From: a bacterium
GTDB lineage: Bacteria; Myxococcota_A; Bradymonadia; REDH01
Direction: 5' to 3'
DNA: 63,221 nucleotides
Assembly: GCA_030427825.1 (NCBI GenBank)
Contig: JAUICO010000009.1
Location: forward strand, 1-63,221
The notes under the pieces are model-generated. The model made no database searches. It saw only the letters and a program-made list of their open reading frames with translations, and had not been told where the DNA came from. Of this stretch, positions 1 to 9,435 are shown piece after piece. Both the position numbers and the translations under genes were made by a program. How positions within the stretch are numbered: position 1 is the stretch's first letter; each line of letters starts with the position of its first letter.

Positions 1-514
1 CAAAGAAGACAAGGACAAAGATGTCACCGAGTCCGACATAGGCGAGCGGCCTGGGCCCCCCGGTGTACGCGTAGCCGAGAAGGATGCTGACGACACCAAC
101 CACCAGAATCGGCCAGCCGACAGCGGCGATAAGGACGGCTCCTGCGGCGGCTGCGCCTGCAAAGCACAGGGTGGCCGCGGCGCGTACAGTGTTTGGCCTC
201 AGCCAGCCCTCTGCGGACGCGCGGGCGGGGCCAACCCGCTCTTCTGTGTCGGCGCCCCGCACGTGGTCGCCGTAGTCGTTGTACAGATTGGTGCCGACCT
301 GAATGAGCATTGCCCCCGCGAGGGCAGCGACGGTCAGAGCGATATCGAAGCCGCTGTCGGCTGCCGCCAACGCTGCGCCAACAGCGACGGGCACCACTGA
401 GGCGAGCAGGGTGCCCGGCCTGGCCGCAGACACCCATGCGGCGAGTCTGCCGCCGGATGCATGCGCGCGCTTCGCGTTGGTTCGGCCGGACGCTGATCCT
501 GCGACTCCACTCAT
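1..514 (-). CDS. menA: 1,4-dihydroxy-2-naphthoate polyprenyltransferase MenA (3' part off window)
   Basis: MenA is an integral-membrane prenyltransferase that attaches the polyprenyl chain to DHNA, the penultimate step of menaquinone synthesis. About 171 N-terminal codons are visible; the gene continues beyond the left edge. The first Asp-rich motif of the UbiA/MenA superfamily is clear (GTNLYNDYGDHVRGAD, about residues 72-87), followed by hydrophobic segments and a conserved GYAYTGGPRPLAYVGLGD stretch. The start ATG overlaps the menD stop as ATGA, so the two are translationally coupled. The family call rests on the motif and on its position after menF and menD. Confidence 0.93.
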   Translation of the reverse strand, partial: MSGVAGSASGRTNAKRAHASGGRLAAWVSAARPGTLLASVVPVAVGAALAAADSGFDIALTVAALAGAMLIQVGTNLYNDYGDHVRGADTEERVGPARASAEGWLRPNTVRAAATLCFAGAAAAGAVLIAAVGWPILVVGVVSILLGYAYTGGPRPLAYVGLGDIFVLVFF

Positions 515-2331
515 CGCGCGCCTCCGCCCTCTGATGCTCGGCTGAACGCGCGCGCGTTCAGTGCGGCAGCTTCGCTGTAGGCCGCCATGTGCGCGGCGAC
601 GTTAGCCGACGCGTCGACGCGAATCACCGTCACCCGAAGGGCACCGGTGTGTGCCTGCTCAAGGCGCCTGTTCAACGCCGCAAGGGACGAAAGCTCCGCG
701 CAGTCGTCGACGAGGGATTGTGCCAGCCGCATGACATCGGTGTGCTGTGGCGTGCGAAAGTAGGGTTCAAATGCCGCGGCGTTGGCAGCGATAGGGAGGA
801 ACCCGAAGATGCCGCCGCCTCCGTTGTCGATCACGAATATGTCCAGCGCTGCGCCGCTCTCTACCGCCTGTACGAGGCCGCCGATGTCATGACGGAACGC
901 CAGATCTCCGACCACCACACGGACTCGTGCGCGCGAGCCCACACATGCGGTTCCGACCGCCGCAGAGAGTGTGCCGTCAATGCCGGCAAGCCCTCTGGCG
1001 CAGTGCACGCGGCGCGCGCTTCGCGTGGGGCCGCCGAAGGCGCCGATGTCCCGAATCGGCATGCTGTTTGCGACAACGAGCACCGTGTCGGGTCCGGTCG
1101 TTTCCATGAGTCGCTGCGCGACTTCGCCTTCCCACAGGGACGATGACGCAGGCAGTACCGCGCTCTGTTCGGAACGACGTGCCCAGCGCTCAGCGAAGGC
1201 GGTCGCCGCCGTGGAGTCGGCGTTCGACGTCGCAGGCGGCGTAAGCCGCCGCAGCACTTCTGCTGTGCTTCCGCGAAGTACGTGTGTCGCTGGAATCTCG
1301 AGCGCTGCGTCTACGAAGGCGGAAACAACAATGTGCGGTTCTGCGCGCAGACCCGAAAAGGCCCGGTGTGTGCCGCTGTGTATCGGCGCCATTCCAACAC
1401 GTACCACCGTGTCTGGAGTCAAAGCCCCGGGAAATTCACCGGACTGCAGCGTCAGGTCGAAATCTGTGCATACCGCCGGATGATCGAGCGGGAAACCGGC
1501 CGCTGCGCTCAGGAGAACCGGCCAGCCGAGTGCGTCGGCGAAGTGCGCGGCGGCTGCGGCGTCGGCACTGTTGCGCAGGCTGAGGGGGCCAAGAAAGAGC
1601 AGTCCGCGTTGCGAGCTCGCAAGCCGCGGCGTCGACACCCGTTCGGCAGCCGCTGCTGTGTCATGCAGAGCGTCCGGCGTGTGTTCGAGCGCGGCAGGAA
1701 CGGCCCGCTCAACCTGAGAGGTCGGGGGCTCATCGGCTTCAGGCATCCAGAGCGGCTTGCGGAAGGGCGCGTTTATCTGGACCGGTCCGCGCGGCGTGCG
1801 GCAGGCGCGGCTGACCGCGTCCAGCACCAGAGTACCGGCCTCTTCGCCGGCCGCGGAGTCGTCTGCCGAACCCGGAACCGGGAGCGCGGTGAAGTGGCTC
1901 GTGTGGTTGGCGAAGAGGCGGTGTTGATTCGTGGTCTGGGAGGCGCCGACGCCGTGCAGCTCGGGCGGGCGGTCCGCGGTGATTACGATGAGCGGAGTCG
2001 CCGAGGCGTGGGCCTCCATGATCCCCGGCAGGTAGTTTCCGGCGGCGCTCCCGCTCGTGCAGACGAGTGCGACCGGGCTGTCTGTGTGTCGCGCTGCGCC
2101 AAGTGCAGCGAATGCCGCGCAACGCTCATCGACAACGACGTGGGTGTGCATGTCCTCGCGCTCGGCAAGGGCGAGTACCAGCGGCGTGCTGCGTGATCCC
2201 GGCGAAAGGAACACATCGCGGACGCCGCCGGCATACAGCGCGCTAACAACCGCGCGTCCACAACGTCGGTTGGCGCGAGCCGTCCGCAGCTGCGTTACGT
2301 CGCCGGCTTCTGCGCTCTTCAGCCCTCGCAT
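511..2331 (-). CDS. menD: SEPHCHC synthase MenD (menaquinone biosynthesis)
   Basis: This ThDP- and Mg-dependent enzyme condenses isochorismate with 2-oxoglutarate to give SEPHCHC, the first committed step to menaquinone. At 606 aa it is close to family length. Visible motifs are SPGSRSTP (43-50), the conserved DER with Glu69 of the ThDP-activating site, TSGSAAGNYLP (92-102), and in the C-terminal third NSMPIRD, GLAGIDGTLS and GDLAFRHD of the ThDP/Mg site. The ATG is preceded by a good AGAGGTG ribosome-binding site. It overlaps the end of menF by 13 bases and the start of menA by 4. Confidence 0.97.
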   Translation of the reverse strand: MRGLKSAEAGDVTQLRTARANRRCGRAVVSALYAGGVRDVFLSPGSRSTPLVLALAEREDMHTHVVVDERCAAFAALGAARHTDSPVALVCTSGSAAGNYLPGIMEAHASATPLIVITADRPPELHGVGASQTTNQHRLFANHTSHFTALPVPGSADDSAAGEEAGTLVLDAVSRACRTPRGPVQINAPFRKPLWMPEADEPPTSQVERAVPAALEHTPDALHDTAAAAERVSTPRLASSQRGLLFLGPLSLRNSADAAAAAHFADALGWPVLLSAAAGFPLDHPAVCTDFDLTLQSGEFPGALTPDTVVRVGMAPIHSGTHRAFSGLRAEPHIVVSAFVDAALEIPATHVLRGSTAEVLRRLTPPATSNADSTAATAFAERWARRSEQSAVLPASSSLWEGEVAQRLMETTGPDTVLVVANSMPIRDIGAFGGPTRSARRVHCARGLAGIDGTLSAAVGTACVGSRARVRVVVGDLAFRHDIGGLVQAVESGAALDIFVIDNGGGGIFGFLPIAANAAAFEPYFRTPQHTDVMRLAQSLVDDCAELSSLAALNRRLEQAHTGALRVTVIRVDASANVAAHMAAYSEAAALNARAFSRASEGGGAR

Positions 2332-3803
2332 GGCACCTCTCGAAGCGCGCTGAGCACGGTCTGCATTTTGGAACCGGACTCACGCCACTCCGCGGCGGTG
2401 TCTGAGCCGGCGACGAAGCCTGCGCCGCCGTACAGGACGGCCGCATCGTCCCGGATCAGCGCCGAGCGGATCGCGACACAGAAGCGGCCGTCGCCGTTCT
2501 CGTCAAAGAAGCCGATCGGAGCGCCATAGTATCCACGATCCAGGTCCTCGTGATCGCTGAGCCACTGCATCGCCGCGTCGCGAGGCGCGCCGCCGAGCGC
2601 CGGGGTGGGGTGCAGAGCGGATACGAGGCTGATGATATGTACGCCGGCGCGTGTCTGCCCCTCGATGCGCGTGCTCAGGTGAAAGAGCGAGGGGGTGGAA
2701 AGCACCCGCGGCTCATCGGCCGGCGTCACATTCACACAGTGGGGACGAAGGTCCTCGGCGATCGCATCCACGACGAGCTGGTGCTCGTGGCGGTCCTTCG
2801 CGCTCGCCCGCAGAGCGTCGGCGGCGACCGACTCATCGCCGTCGGATCGGTGGCGCCGTATGGTTCCGGCGAGGGCGTGCGTGATCACCGAGCCGTCTCG
2901 GGTCGCGACGAGTGTTTCCGGTGACGCCCCGACGAAGTGGCGGTGTGCGCCATCAACGCCCGGTAGAATGGCATGGAAGACGATCGCATCGGGACAGCCT
3001 GATTGTAGCGCCCTGACGGTCTCGCCGGCCGAAAACCTGTGTGCGGCTTTCGGCCGAAGTGCGCGAGAACGCGCGACGACGACCTTCGACAGGCTGCCTG
3101 CGGCGATGGCTGCGCGCAGGTCTTCACAGCGCTTGACCCACTCGGCCGCAGGGTCACCGGGATCGAGCTGTGTTGCGGCGGGTGTGCCGGGTGTGGCGTC
3201 CTGCTGCGACGCTTGCGCCGCGCGCAAATCCTCGCGCAACGAGGCCTTGTGACCGACGTAGAGGTCGTAGAGTCGGCTGCTGGAATCAGACGGGTTGACG
3301 ATGATGTGGGCGAAGCGGCGCACGGCCTGCCCGCGGGCGGCCACAACATCGAGGTATGCGGGGATTCTCAGGAAAGCGCCCGGAAGGTCAGCCCATTCGC
3401 CACTTGAAGCGCTTCGGCGCGGATCGAACTTCAGCGCCGACACAAAGAGCGGGATGCCCGTCGCGGAGTCATCGGCCGTGAGTGAGTTTGCGATCCGCTG
3501 TACCCTTTTCGCCTGCGCTGCAAACTCTTCAAGGGAAGTGCATCTGAGACTCATCGCGGTGCCACGGGCGCGAAATGCAATCCCGTCCCCGGGTGAACGC
3601 CAGAGAAAGTCGTCGGTCTGCCCGGTGTCGTCAAAGCAGAGGTTACGTACATGAACGTCGCCGCCGGGGATCTCGATCCTCGCGACGGCGACGATGTTCT
3701 CCTGTCGGGCGCGCTCCAGACAGCGTGTCAGCACTGCCCGTGCACGCCGGTCGGCGTCGCTCTGGCGTTCCGAATCGGGTCGTTGTGCCGAGTGATTCAG
3801 CAT
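2319..3803 (-). CDS. menF: Isochorismate synthase (MenF-type)
   Basis: A chorismate-binding enzyme that converts chorismate to isochorismate for MenD. C-terminal family motifs are visible: KVVVARS (the Lys of the active site), FVGASPETLV, HALAGTIRRH, LHPTPALGG and GYYGAPIGFFDENGDGRF. I chose the ATG at 3803 (494 aa) because GGAG lies 11 bases before it and a perfect 22-base palindrome sits just upstream. A GTG at 3848 would add 15 residues and place that palindrome inside the first codons. It is the first gene of menF-menD-menA and is divergent from sucCD. Confidence 0.93.
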   Translation of the reverse strand: MLNHSAQRPDSERQSDADRRARAVLTRCLERARQENIVAVARIEIPGGDVHVRNLCFDDTGQTDDFLWRSPGDGIAFRARGTAMSLRCTSLEEFAAQAKRVQRIANSLTADDSATGIPLFVSALKFDPRRSASSGEWADLPGAFLRIPAYLDVVAARGQAVRRFAHIIVNPSDSSSRLYDLYVGHKASLREDLRAAQASQQDATPGTPAATQLDPGDPAAEWVKRCEDLRAAIAAGSLSKVVVARSRALRPKAAHRFSAGETVRALQSGCPDAIVFHAILPGVDGAHRHFVGASPETLVATRDGSVITHALAGTIRRHRSDGDESVAADALRASAKDRHEHQLVVDAIAEDLRPHCVNVTPADEPRVLSTPSLFHLSTRIEGQTRAGVHIISLVSALHPTPALGGAPRDAAMQWLSDHEDLDRGYYGAPIGFFDENGDGRFCVAIRSALIRDDAAVLYGGAGFVAGSDTAAEWRESGSKMQTVLSALREVPCEG

Positions 3804-3824
3804 GGGGAAGGGGTCTCCGGAGGC

Positions 3825-3846
3825 GAGTTCACAAAGTTGTGAACTC
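3825..3846. promoter_or_regulatory. Perfect inverted repeat, probable operator at menF 5' end
   Basis: Arms GAGTTCACAA and TTGTGAACTC are perfect reverse complements separated by AG. The repeat lies between a possible menF promoter and the menF ATG, a typical place for a repressor site. It could also form a hairpin in the menF leader. The cognate regulator is not identifiable here. Confidence 0.65.
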
Positions 3847-3857
3847 ACGCCCGGACC

Positions 3858-3886
3858 CGACTAGCGACGCGCAGGGCGGCACGCAA
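3858..3886 (-). promoter_or_regulatory. Possible sigma-70 promoter for menF-menD-menA
   Basis: On the minus strand TTGCGT and TAGTCG are separated by 17 bases. The predicted transcription start falls a few bases before the 22-base palindrome, so a bound protein there would block initiation or early elongation. The boxes are weak; the call depends on spacing and context. Confidence 0.35.
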
Positions 3887-3991
3887 TCGCGGATTTCGCC
3901 GAACGCCGATGAAACGACGTGCGCCGGCTTTGTCGCGGACCGCAATGCCGGCCCTACGATGGGGGTCGCGCAGCGTCCGTGGAGGGACGCC

Positions 3992-4021
3992 TTGACCGAT
4001 CGAACGCTTGCGGGCTAGAGG
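3992..4021 (+). promoter_or_regulatory. Possible sigma-70 promoter for sucCD
   Basis: TTGACC is followed after 18 bases by TAGAGG, about 50 bases before the sucC ATG. An inverted repeat with arms GCGTCC and GGACGC (3973-3990) abuts the -35 box and may be an operator. The same TTGACC/TAGAG pattern appears before the rrf2 gene in this window. Confidence 0.45.
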
Positions 4022-4073
4022 GCGCCGCGCCCGTTCGGGGCTGGAACGATTCAGTGCACCACGGTCATCATCG

Positions 4074-5240
4074 ATGAACATTCACGAGTACCAGGCAAAG
4101 CAGCTGTTTTCGAAGTACGGGGTCAACGTGCCCCGTGGCGTTGCGGCATTTACTGTCGACGAGCTGGTCGCTGCGGCGAACACGCTCGACGGCCCGATCA
4201 AGGTCGTTAAGGCCCAGATTCATGCGGGCGGCCGCGGAAAGGCGGGTGGCGTAAAACTCTGCCGCTCCGAGGACGAGGTCCGAGCCGCCGCCGAAGGCAT
4301 GCTGGGATCGACGATGGTGACACACCAGACCGGCCCCGCCGGCCAGGTTGTGCGGCGCCTCTACGTCGAGGAAGGCTGCGACATCGACAAAGAGTTCTAC
4401 TGCGGCATTGTGCTCGATCGCGACACATCGCGAGTGACCTTCATGATTTCCACCGAAGGCGGGATGGATATTGAAGAAGTCGCGCACAACACGCCCGAGA
4501 AGATTCACTACTACGCTGTAAACCCGCTGACCGGGCTCACAGCGTTTCAGACGCGACAGATGGCATACGCGCTGGGCCTTGAAGGCAAAGCGGTCCGCGC
4601 CGTCGGCAAGTTCATGCAGGGCCTCTATAAGCTCTTTGTGGAGAAGGACTGCAGCCTCGCAGAGATCAATCCGCTGGTCCTTACGGGATCCGGCGACGTG
4701 ATCGCTCTCGATGGAAAGATCAATTTCGACTCGAACGGTCTGTTCCGTCACCCGGACATCGAAGAGCTTCGGGATCGCGACGAAGAAGACCCCGCGGAAG
4801 TCGAGGCGTCGAAGTACGACCTCTCTTTCATCAAGCTCGACGGCTCGATCGGTTGCATGGTGAACGGCGCCGGTCTGGCGATGGCGACGATGGACATCAT
4901 CAAGCACTACGGCTCGGAGCCGGCCAACTTTCTCGACGTCGGCGGCGGCGCCAACAAGGAGAAGGTCGCTGCTGCGTTCCGCATCATTACGGCGGACCCG
5001 AGCGTGAAGGGCATCTTCGTCAACATCTTCGGCGGCATCATGAAGTGTGATGTGATCGCGGAGGGGATTGTCGAGGCAGCCGGCGAGCTGGGCCTTACAG
5101 TGCCGCTGGTGGTGCGACTCGAAGGAACCAATGTTGACCTCGGCAAGAAGATTCTTGCGGAGTCGGACCTGGCGGTGATCTCCGCGGATGGGATGGCTGA
5201 CGGGGCACGGAAGATTATCGACGCCATCGGCGACGCCTGA
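4074..5240 (+). CDS. sucC: Succinyl-CoA synthetase (ADP-forming) beta subunit
   Basis: SucC is the ATP-grasp subunit that, with SucD, interconverts succinyl-CoA and succinate with substrate-level phosphorylation in the TCA cycle. The 388-aa length matches the family. [12 protein letters not shown] at the start is the canonical N-terminus, which fixes the [12 protein letters not shown] in the ATP-grasp part, EINPLVLT, and the C-terminal [15 protein letters not shown] and FLDVGGGA motifs are all present. It is followed 16 bases later by sucD in the same operon. Confidence 0.98.
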   Translation: MNIHEYQAKQLFSKYGVNVPRGVAAFTVDELVAAANTLDGPIKVVKAQIHAGGRGKAGGVKLCRSEDEVRAAAEGMLGSTMVTHQTGPAGQVVRRLYVEEGCDIDKEFYCGIVLDRDTSRVTFMISTEGGMDIEEVAHNTPEKIHYYAVNPLTGLTAFQTRQMAYALGLEGKAVRAVGKFMQGLYKLFVEKDCSLAEINPLVLTGSGDVIALDGKINFDSNGLFRHPDIEELRDRDEEDPAEVEASKYDLSFIKLDGSIGCMVNGAGLAMATMDIIKHYGSEPANFLDVGGGANKEKVAAAFRIITADPSVKGIFVNIFGGIMKCDVIAEGIVEAAGELGLTVPLVVRLEGTNVDLGKKILAESDLAVISADGMADGARKIIDAIGDA

Positions 5241-5256
5241 ACTCGACGGAGACAGT

Positions 5257-6132
5257 ATGGCTATCCTTGTAAACAAAGAGACCAAGCTCATCTGCCAGGG
5301 AATCACCGGCTCAGCCGGCGGTTTTCACGCAGGACAATGCCGAGCCTACGGCACAAACCTTGTTGCCGGCGTTACGCCCGGGAAGGGCGGGCAGCTCTTC
5401 GAAGGCGAAGTGCCGATCTACAACACGGTCGCCGAGGCACGAGACCGCACCGGCGCAAATGCGAGCATGATTTTCGTGCCGCCGCCATTTGCCGCCGATG
5501 CGATCATGGAAGCGGCAGACGCCGGAATCGAGCTGATCGTGTGCATTACCGAAGGGATCCCGGTCCTCGACATGGTGACGGTGAAGCAGTTCCTTCGCGG
5601 AACCAACTCACGACTTGTCGGTCCGAACTGCCCCGGCGTAATCACGCCGGACCAGTGCAAGATCGGCATCATGCCCGGCCACATCCACCTCGCCGGCCGC
5701 GTCGGCATCGTGTCGAAGTCCGGCACGCTTACCTACGAAGCGGTCGGTCAGCTCTCGAAGCTCGGCATCGGTCAGTCGACCTGCGTGGGTATCGGTGGCG
5801 ACCCGGTGAACGGAACGGACTTTATCGACACCCTTGAGCTCTTCCAGGCGGATCCGGACACGGACGCGGTGATTCTCATCGGCGAGATCGGCGGTCAGGC
5901 TGAAGAGCTGGCTGCAGAGTGGATCAAGGCCAACTTCACGAAGCCGATCGCGGGCTTCATTGCAGGCGCGACGGCCCCTCCCGGAAAGCGCATGGGGCAC
6001 GCGGGCGCCATCATCGCCGGTGGCAAAGGTACCGCCGACGAAAAGCAGGCCGCTCTCAAGGCTGCCGGCGTCGAGGTCGCCATCTCGCCGGCTGACATGG
6101 GCACGGCGCTCAAGCGTGCTGCCGGCCTCTGA
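5257..6132 (+). CDS. sucD: Succinyl-CoA synthetase alpha subunit
   Basis: SucD binds CoA and carries the phosphorylated active-site histidine of succinyl-CoA synthetase. The protein has 291 aa. The N-terminal CoA/nucleotide-binding motif [13 protein letters not shown] and the phospho-His motif [14 protein letters not shown] (His about residue 248) are intact. The start ATG has a GGAG eight bases upstream and gives the canonical MAILVNK N-terminus. ndk follows after about 107 bases. Confidence 0.98.
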   Translation: MAILVNKETKLICQGITGSAGGFHAGQCRAYGTNLVAGVTPGKGGQLFEGEVPIYNTVAEARDRTGANASMIFVPPPFAADAIMEAADAGIELIVCITEGIPVLDMVTVKQFLRGTNSRLVGPNCPGVITPDQCKIGIMPGHIHLAGRVGIVSKSGTLTYEAVGQLSKLGIGQSTCVGIGGDPVNGTDFIDTLELFQADPDTDAVILIGEIGGQAEELAAEWIKANFTKPIAGFIAGATAPPGKRMGHAGAIIAGGKGTADEKQAALKAAGVEVAISPADMGTALKRAAGL

Positions 6133-6239
6133 GTTACGTCGGGCAACCGACCGCAGCTCCGTCAACTACAAGACAAACCCCCACCACAGCCGGAGGCCGA
6201 AGCGGTCCCCGGCGGTAGCGAACAACAAAGGAAGGAACC

Positions 6240-6665
6240 ATGGCAATTGAGCGCACGCTCTCGATCATCAAGCCTGACGGCGTCGAGCGAAATCTCATCG
6301 GAAGCATCCTCAAGCGATTTGAAGACGCCGGCCTCAAGGTCGCTGCAGCCCGCCTTTCGCATCTGTCACAGCAGGAAGCCGAGGGCTTCTACGCTGTACA
6401 CAGCGAGCGTCCGTTCTTCGGTGAGCTCGTCGAGTTCATGACCCGGAGCCCTGTCTTCATCTCTGTGCTCGAAGGCGAGAACGCCATCCTGCGCAATCGG
6501 GAGATCATGGGCGCCACGAATCCTGCAGAAGCAGCCGAAGGCACGATTCGAAAGGACTTCGCAAAGTCGATCGGCGAGAACACCGTGCACGGCTCGGACG
6601 GCCCGGACACCGCACGCGACGAGATCGCGTACTTCTTTCCGTCAAGTCAGGTATACGGCGGCTGA
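6240..6665 (+). CDS. ndk: Nucleoside diphosphate kinase
   Basis: Ndk transfers the gamma-phosphate between nucleoside triphosphates and diphosphates through a phospho-histidine. The 141-aa length, the opening [18 protein letters not shown], the [11 protein letters not shown] segment and the active-site NTVHGSD (His117) are all typical. A strong AAGGAAGGAACC ribosome-binding region directly precedes the ATG. It lies downstream of sucCD; Ndk is known to associate functionally with succinyl-CoA synthetase in other bacteria, which makes the neighbourhood sensible. Confidence 0.98.
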   Translation: MAIERTLSIIKPDGVERNLIGSILKRFEDAGLKVAAARLSHLSQQEAEGFYAVHSERPFFGELVEFMTRSPVFISVLEGENAILRNREIMGATNPAEAAEGTIRKDFAKSIGENTVHGSDGPDTARDEIAYFFPSSQVYGG

Positions 6666-6692
6666 TCGCTCGCGCCACCGTAGAATCGGCGC

Positions 6693-6722
6693 TTGCTTTC
6701 AACTGTCAGACACGACTAGACC
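6693..6722 (+). promoter_or_regulatory. Weak candidate promoter upstream of rlmN-pgi
   Basis: TTGCTT and TAGACC are separated by 18 bases in the ndk-rlmN gap. Both boxes are partial matches; this is a candidate only. Confidence 0.3.
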
Positions 6723-6807
6723 GCCTGGGACGGACCGCGTCGCGTTGGCATGCCGCTGAGGCAGCTGTGCGCGAAGTGAGCCGTCCTTTCCGTGTGGGGC
6801 TGAAATC

Positions 6808-7938
6808 GTGGAAGCACAGTGTGACAGCGAGGGACGTGTCCTGCTTCGCGGCCTTACCCGCGAGCAGTTGACAACCTGGTTGGTTGAAGAGCTCGGCGAG
6901 AAGCCCTTTCGGGCGAAGCAGATCTGGTCGTGGCTCTACGTGCGCATGGTCTCGTCTTTCGACGAGATGACGGACGTGAGCAAAGCGACGCGCGCCCTGC
7001 TGAAGGAGCGGGCACGAATCGACTCCATCGAAGCACACGAGAAGCACGTCGCGCGAGACGGAACCACGAAGCTGACATGGCGTCTCGACAGCGGTGCCAT
7101 CATCGAGTCCGTTCTGATCCCAAGCGCAAAACGGAACACCCTGTGCATTTCGAGCCAGGTCGGCTGCGCGATGAACTGCCAGTTCTGTTACACGGCGCGC
7201 ATGGGCCTGGCGCAGAACCTCAACGTCGCCGAGATTGTCGATCAGGTGGTGCAGTCACGACGGCTGCTGGGCGAGGATATCCAACTCACGAACATCGTCT
7301 TTATGGGGATGGGTGAGCCGTTTCACAATCCGAACTCCGTGATTCCGGCGACCCTGATCATGATGGATCGCCTGGGCCTGGACTTCTCGCAGCGACGGGT
7401 GACCGTATCGACATCCGGGCTGGTGCCCGAGATCGAACGCTTCGGCCGCGAGACGCGAGCGCGCCTCGCAGTCAGCCTGAATGCGACGACCGACGAGGTG
7501 CGGGACTGGATCATGCCGATCAATCGACGGTACCCGCTTGGCGTTCTGCTCGAGACTCTGGAGCAGTATCCATATCGCAAGAACGAACGGGTCACCCTCG
7601 AGTACGTGATGCTCCGCGGGGTCAATGACACCCGTGAAGATGCGCGGCGGCTGGTGAGCATCACGCGACGCTTTCCGTCCAAGGTGAACCTCATCCCCTT
7701 CAACCCGCACGACGGTACCGAGTTTGAGAGTACGAGGCGGGCGGACATCGATCGCTTCGCACAGATACTCTTCTCCCAGGGCGTGAGCGTCACGGTACGA
7801 CAGACTCGTGGCGATGATGGGATGGCAGCATGTGGCCAGCTCGGCAGCCCGGGGGAACGACGTGAGCCGAAGCGCATGCCCGCACCTGAGCGCTTTCGCG
7901 AGGCTCTGGCTTCCTGGAACGTAGGTGAGGGTTCCTGA
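6808..7938 (+). CDS. rlmN: 23S rRNA (adenine2503-C2)-/tRNA (adenine37-C2)-methyltransferase RlmN
   Basis: A radical-SAM methyltransferase that methylates C2 of A2503 in 23S rRNA and of A37 in some tRNAs. The cluster motif CAMNCQFC (Cys120, 124, 127) binds the 4Fe-4S cluster, MGMGEPFHN is the family GEP motif, and DDGMAACGQL near the C-terminus holds the second catalytic Cys (about residue 342). The N-terminal LREQ/FRAKQIWSWLY helical region is typical of the family. Translation appears to start at a GTG. The stop codon shares one base with the pgi ATG (TGATG), so the two are coupled. Confidence 0.97.
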   Translation: MEAQCDSEGRVLLRGLTREQLTTWLVEELGEKPFRAKQIWSWLYVRMVSSFDEMTDVSKATRALLKERARIDSIEAHEKHVARDGTTKLTWRLDSGAIIESVLIPSAKRNTLCISSQVGCAMNCQFCYTARMGLAQNLNVAEIVDQVVQSRRLLGEDIQLTNIVFMGMGEPFHNPNSVIPATLIMMDRLGLDFSQRRVTVSTSGLVPEIERFGRETRARLAVSLNATTDEVRDWIMPINRRYPLGVLLETLEQYPYRKNERVTLEYVMLRGVNDTREDARRLVSITRRFPSKVNLIPFNPHDGTEFESTRRADIDRFAQILFSQGVSVTVRQTRGDDGMAACGQLGSPGERREPKRMPAPERFREALASWNVGEGS

Positions 7939-9293
7939 TGCGGTACGACTACGCGGGCCTCGGCGATGACAATCTGATCGAACGTGGGATGGACAGTGAG
8001 GTGCGGTCGTTGACGGCGATGCACGCCTCGGGCGCCGTGACCTTCATGAATCTCCCCGATATTGATACGACGGAGATCATCGGTGCGGCCGAGTGGATCC
8101 GGGAGCGCTTCGACAGCCTGGTCGTGTTGGGAATCGGCGGCTCTTCGCTCGGCGCTCGTGCGGGGATTTCGGCGCTCACACGTCCGTACTCTGGAGCTCC
8201 AAGGGCGGGCGGCGCGCCTTCGCCCACTCGGGTGTACTTTGTTGAGAACGTGGACCCGGTGACCCTGGAAGACCTGCTTGCAGGGCTTGATCCATCGAGG
8301 ACCGCGCTCAACGTGATTTCAAAGAGCGGCGGGACGATCGAGACCATGAGCACTTTCCTGATCGCGCTACGCTGGCTGGAAGCGGCGGTGGGCGAAGAGG
8401 AAGCGCGCAAGAGAGTCATCGCGACCACTGATCCCGAAGCCGGCGCTTTGCGCCAGCTTGCGACCGAAGCCGGGTATCGAGACCTGTCTGTGCCACCGGG
8501 CGTCGGCGGCCGCTTCTCTGTATTGAGCGCGGTCGGCCTGCTGCCCATGGCGGTCGCCGGCCTTGATATTGCGGCCATGCTGCGCGGCGCTGCCGCCATC
8601 CGCGACGAGACGCTCGCCGAAGGCGCCAACTCCGCCGCAGGAATATTCGCGACGCATCAACTGCGCCTGATCGAGCGAGGACGGGGCGATATCGTCCTCA
8701 TGCCCTACGCTGACGCCCTGGAAGACCTTGCAGCGTGGTTCGTGCAGCTGTGGGCAGAGTCTCTTGGCAAAGCGCGGGATGACGGGAGCGCGGTTGGACC
8801 GGTGCCGATCGCCGCTGTGGGGGCGCGAGACCAGCACTCGCTCCTGCAGCTTCTGATGGAGGGGCCCGACACCCGAAACGTGCTCTTTGTGTCGGTAGAA
8901 CGCGAAGACCGGGGCCCGACGGTCCCTGAGGTGCCCGCCGCTCTGACGAAATTGCGTCATCTGCGCAACCGACGCCTTGGCGAGATCAGAGACGCTGAAC
9001 TGGCGGGCGTTCGTGCCGGGCTGGCACGGCATCAGCGGGCCACCGCGACGCTTGCTCTTGAGCAGCTGGACGCTGAATCTGTCGGCGCGCTTTTTCTCTT
9101 CTTCGAAGCCGCCGTGGCCCTTGTAGGTTTTGGGTTGCGCATCAACCCCTTCGATCAGCCGGGTGTTGAGCTGGGTAAGCAGTATGCCCACGGGATTCTG
9201 GGCTCTCCGCAGTACGTGGAACTGGCCGTCGAGTTGGAGAAGGGAGCCGACGTTGCTGCCCGCAGCCACAATGTGAAGATCGTACGCAAGTGA
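7938..9293 (+). CDS. pgi: Glucose-6-phosphate isomerase
   Basis: Pgi interconverts glucose-6-phosphate and fructose-6-phosphate. The 451-aa form corresponds to the short bacterial type. Motifs seen are LGIGGSSLGAR near residue 68, NVISKSGGTIET (sugar-phosphate binding), VPPGVGGRFSVLS and VGARDQHSLLQLLMEGPD. The C-terminal region contains the expected INPFDQPGVELGKQ with the catalytic-helix Lys. It is translationally coupled to rlmN, an unrelated gene, so the pairing is probably just shared transcription. Confidence 0.96.
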   Translation: MRYDYAGLGDDNLIERGMDSEVRSLTAMHASGAVTFMNLPDIDTTEIIGAAEWIRERFDSLVVLGIGGSSLGARAGISALTRPYSGAPRAGGAPSPTRVYFVENVDPVTLEDLLAGLDPSRTALNVISKSGGTIETMSTFLIALRWLEAAVGEEEARKRVIATTDPEAGALRQLATEAGYRDLSVPPGVGGRFSVLSAVGLLPMAVAGLDIAAMLRGAAAIRDETLAEGANSAAGIFATHQLRLIERGRGDIVLMPYADALEDLAAWFVQLWAESLGKARDDGSAVGPVPIAAVGARDQHSLLQLLMEGPDTRNVLFVSVEREDRGPTVPEVPAALTKLRHLRNRRLGEIRDAELAGVRAGLARHQRATATLALEQLDAESVGALFLFFEAAVALVGFGLRINPFDQPGVELGKQYAHGILGSPQYVELAVELEKGADVAARSHNVKIVRK

Positions 9294-9332
9294 CTATAAG
9301 TCGGGCAAAGTATGCCGATGGCTGGGTCAGAT

Positions 9333-9347
9333 GGCCCTGCGAGGGCC
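9333..9347. other. Hairpin without U-tract after pgi
   Basis: GGCCCT-GCG-AGGGCC is a perfect six-base stem with a three-base loop in the pgi to FHA-GGDEF gap. No run of T follows, so it is not a standard intrinsic terminator; it may stabilise the 3' end or aid Rho-dependent termination. Confidence 0.3.
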
Positions 9348-9435
9348 CTGCACACTCCCGTACGCCTGCAAGAGCGTGGCGCGATTCTCGGGTTTTGGCG
9401 GGACTAATGTCGCCGCCGGTTTGGTTTAGAACGTC

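Noticed and set aside
4068..5306. 412-codon minus-strand open frame opposite sucC
   Set aside because: It is the antisense shadow of sucC, whose motifs and length are unambiguous.
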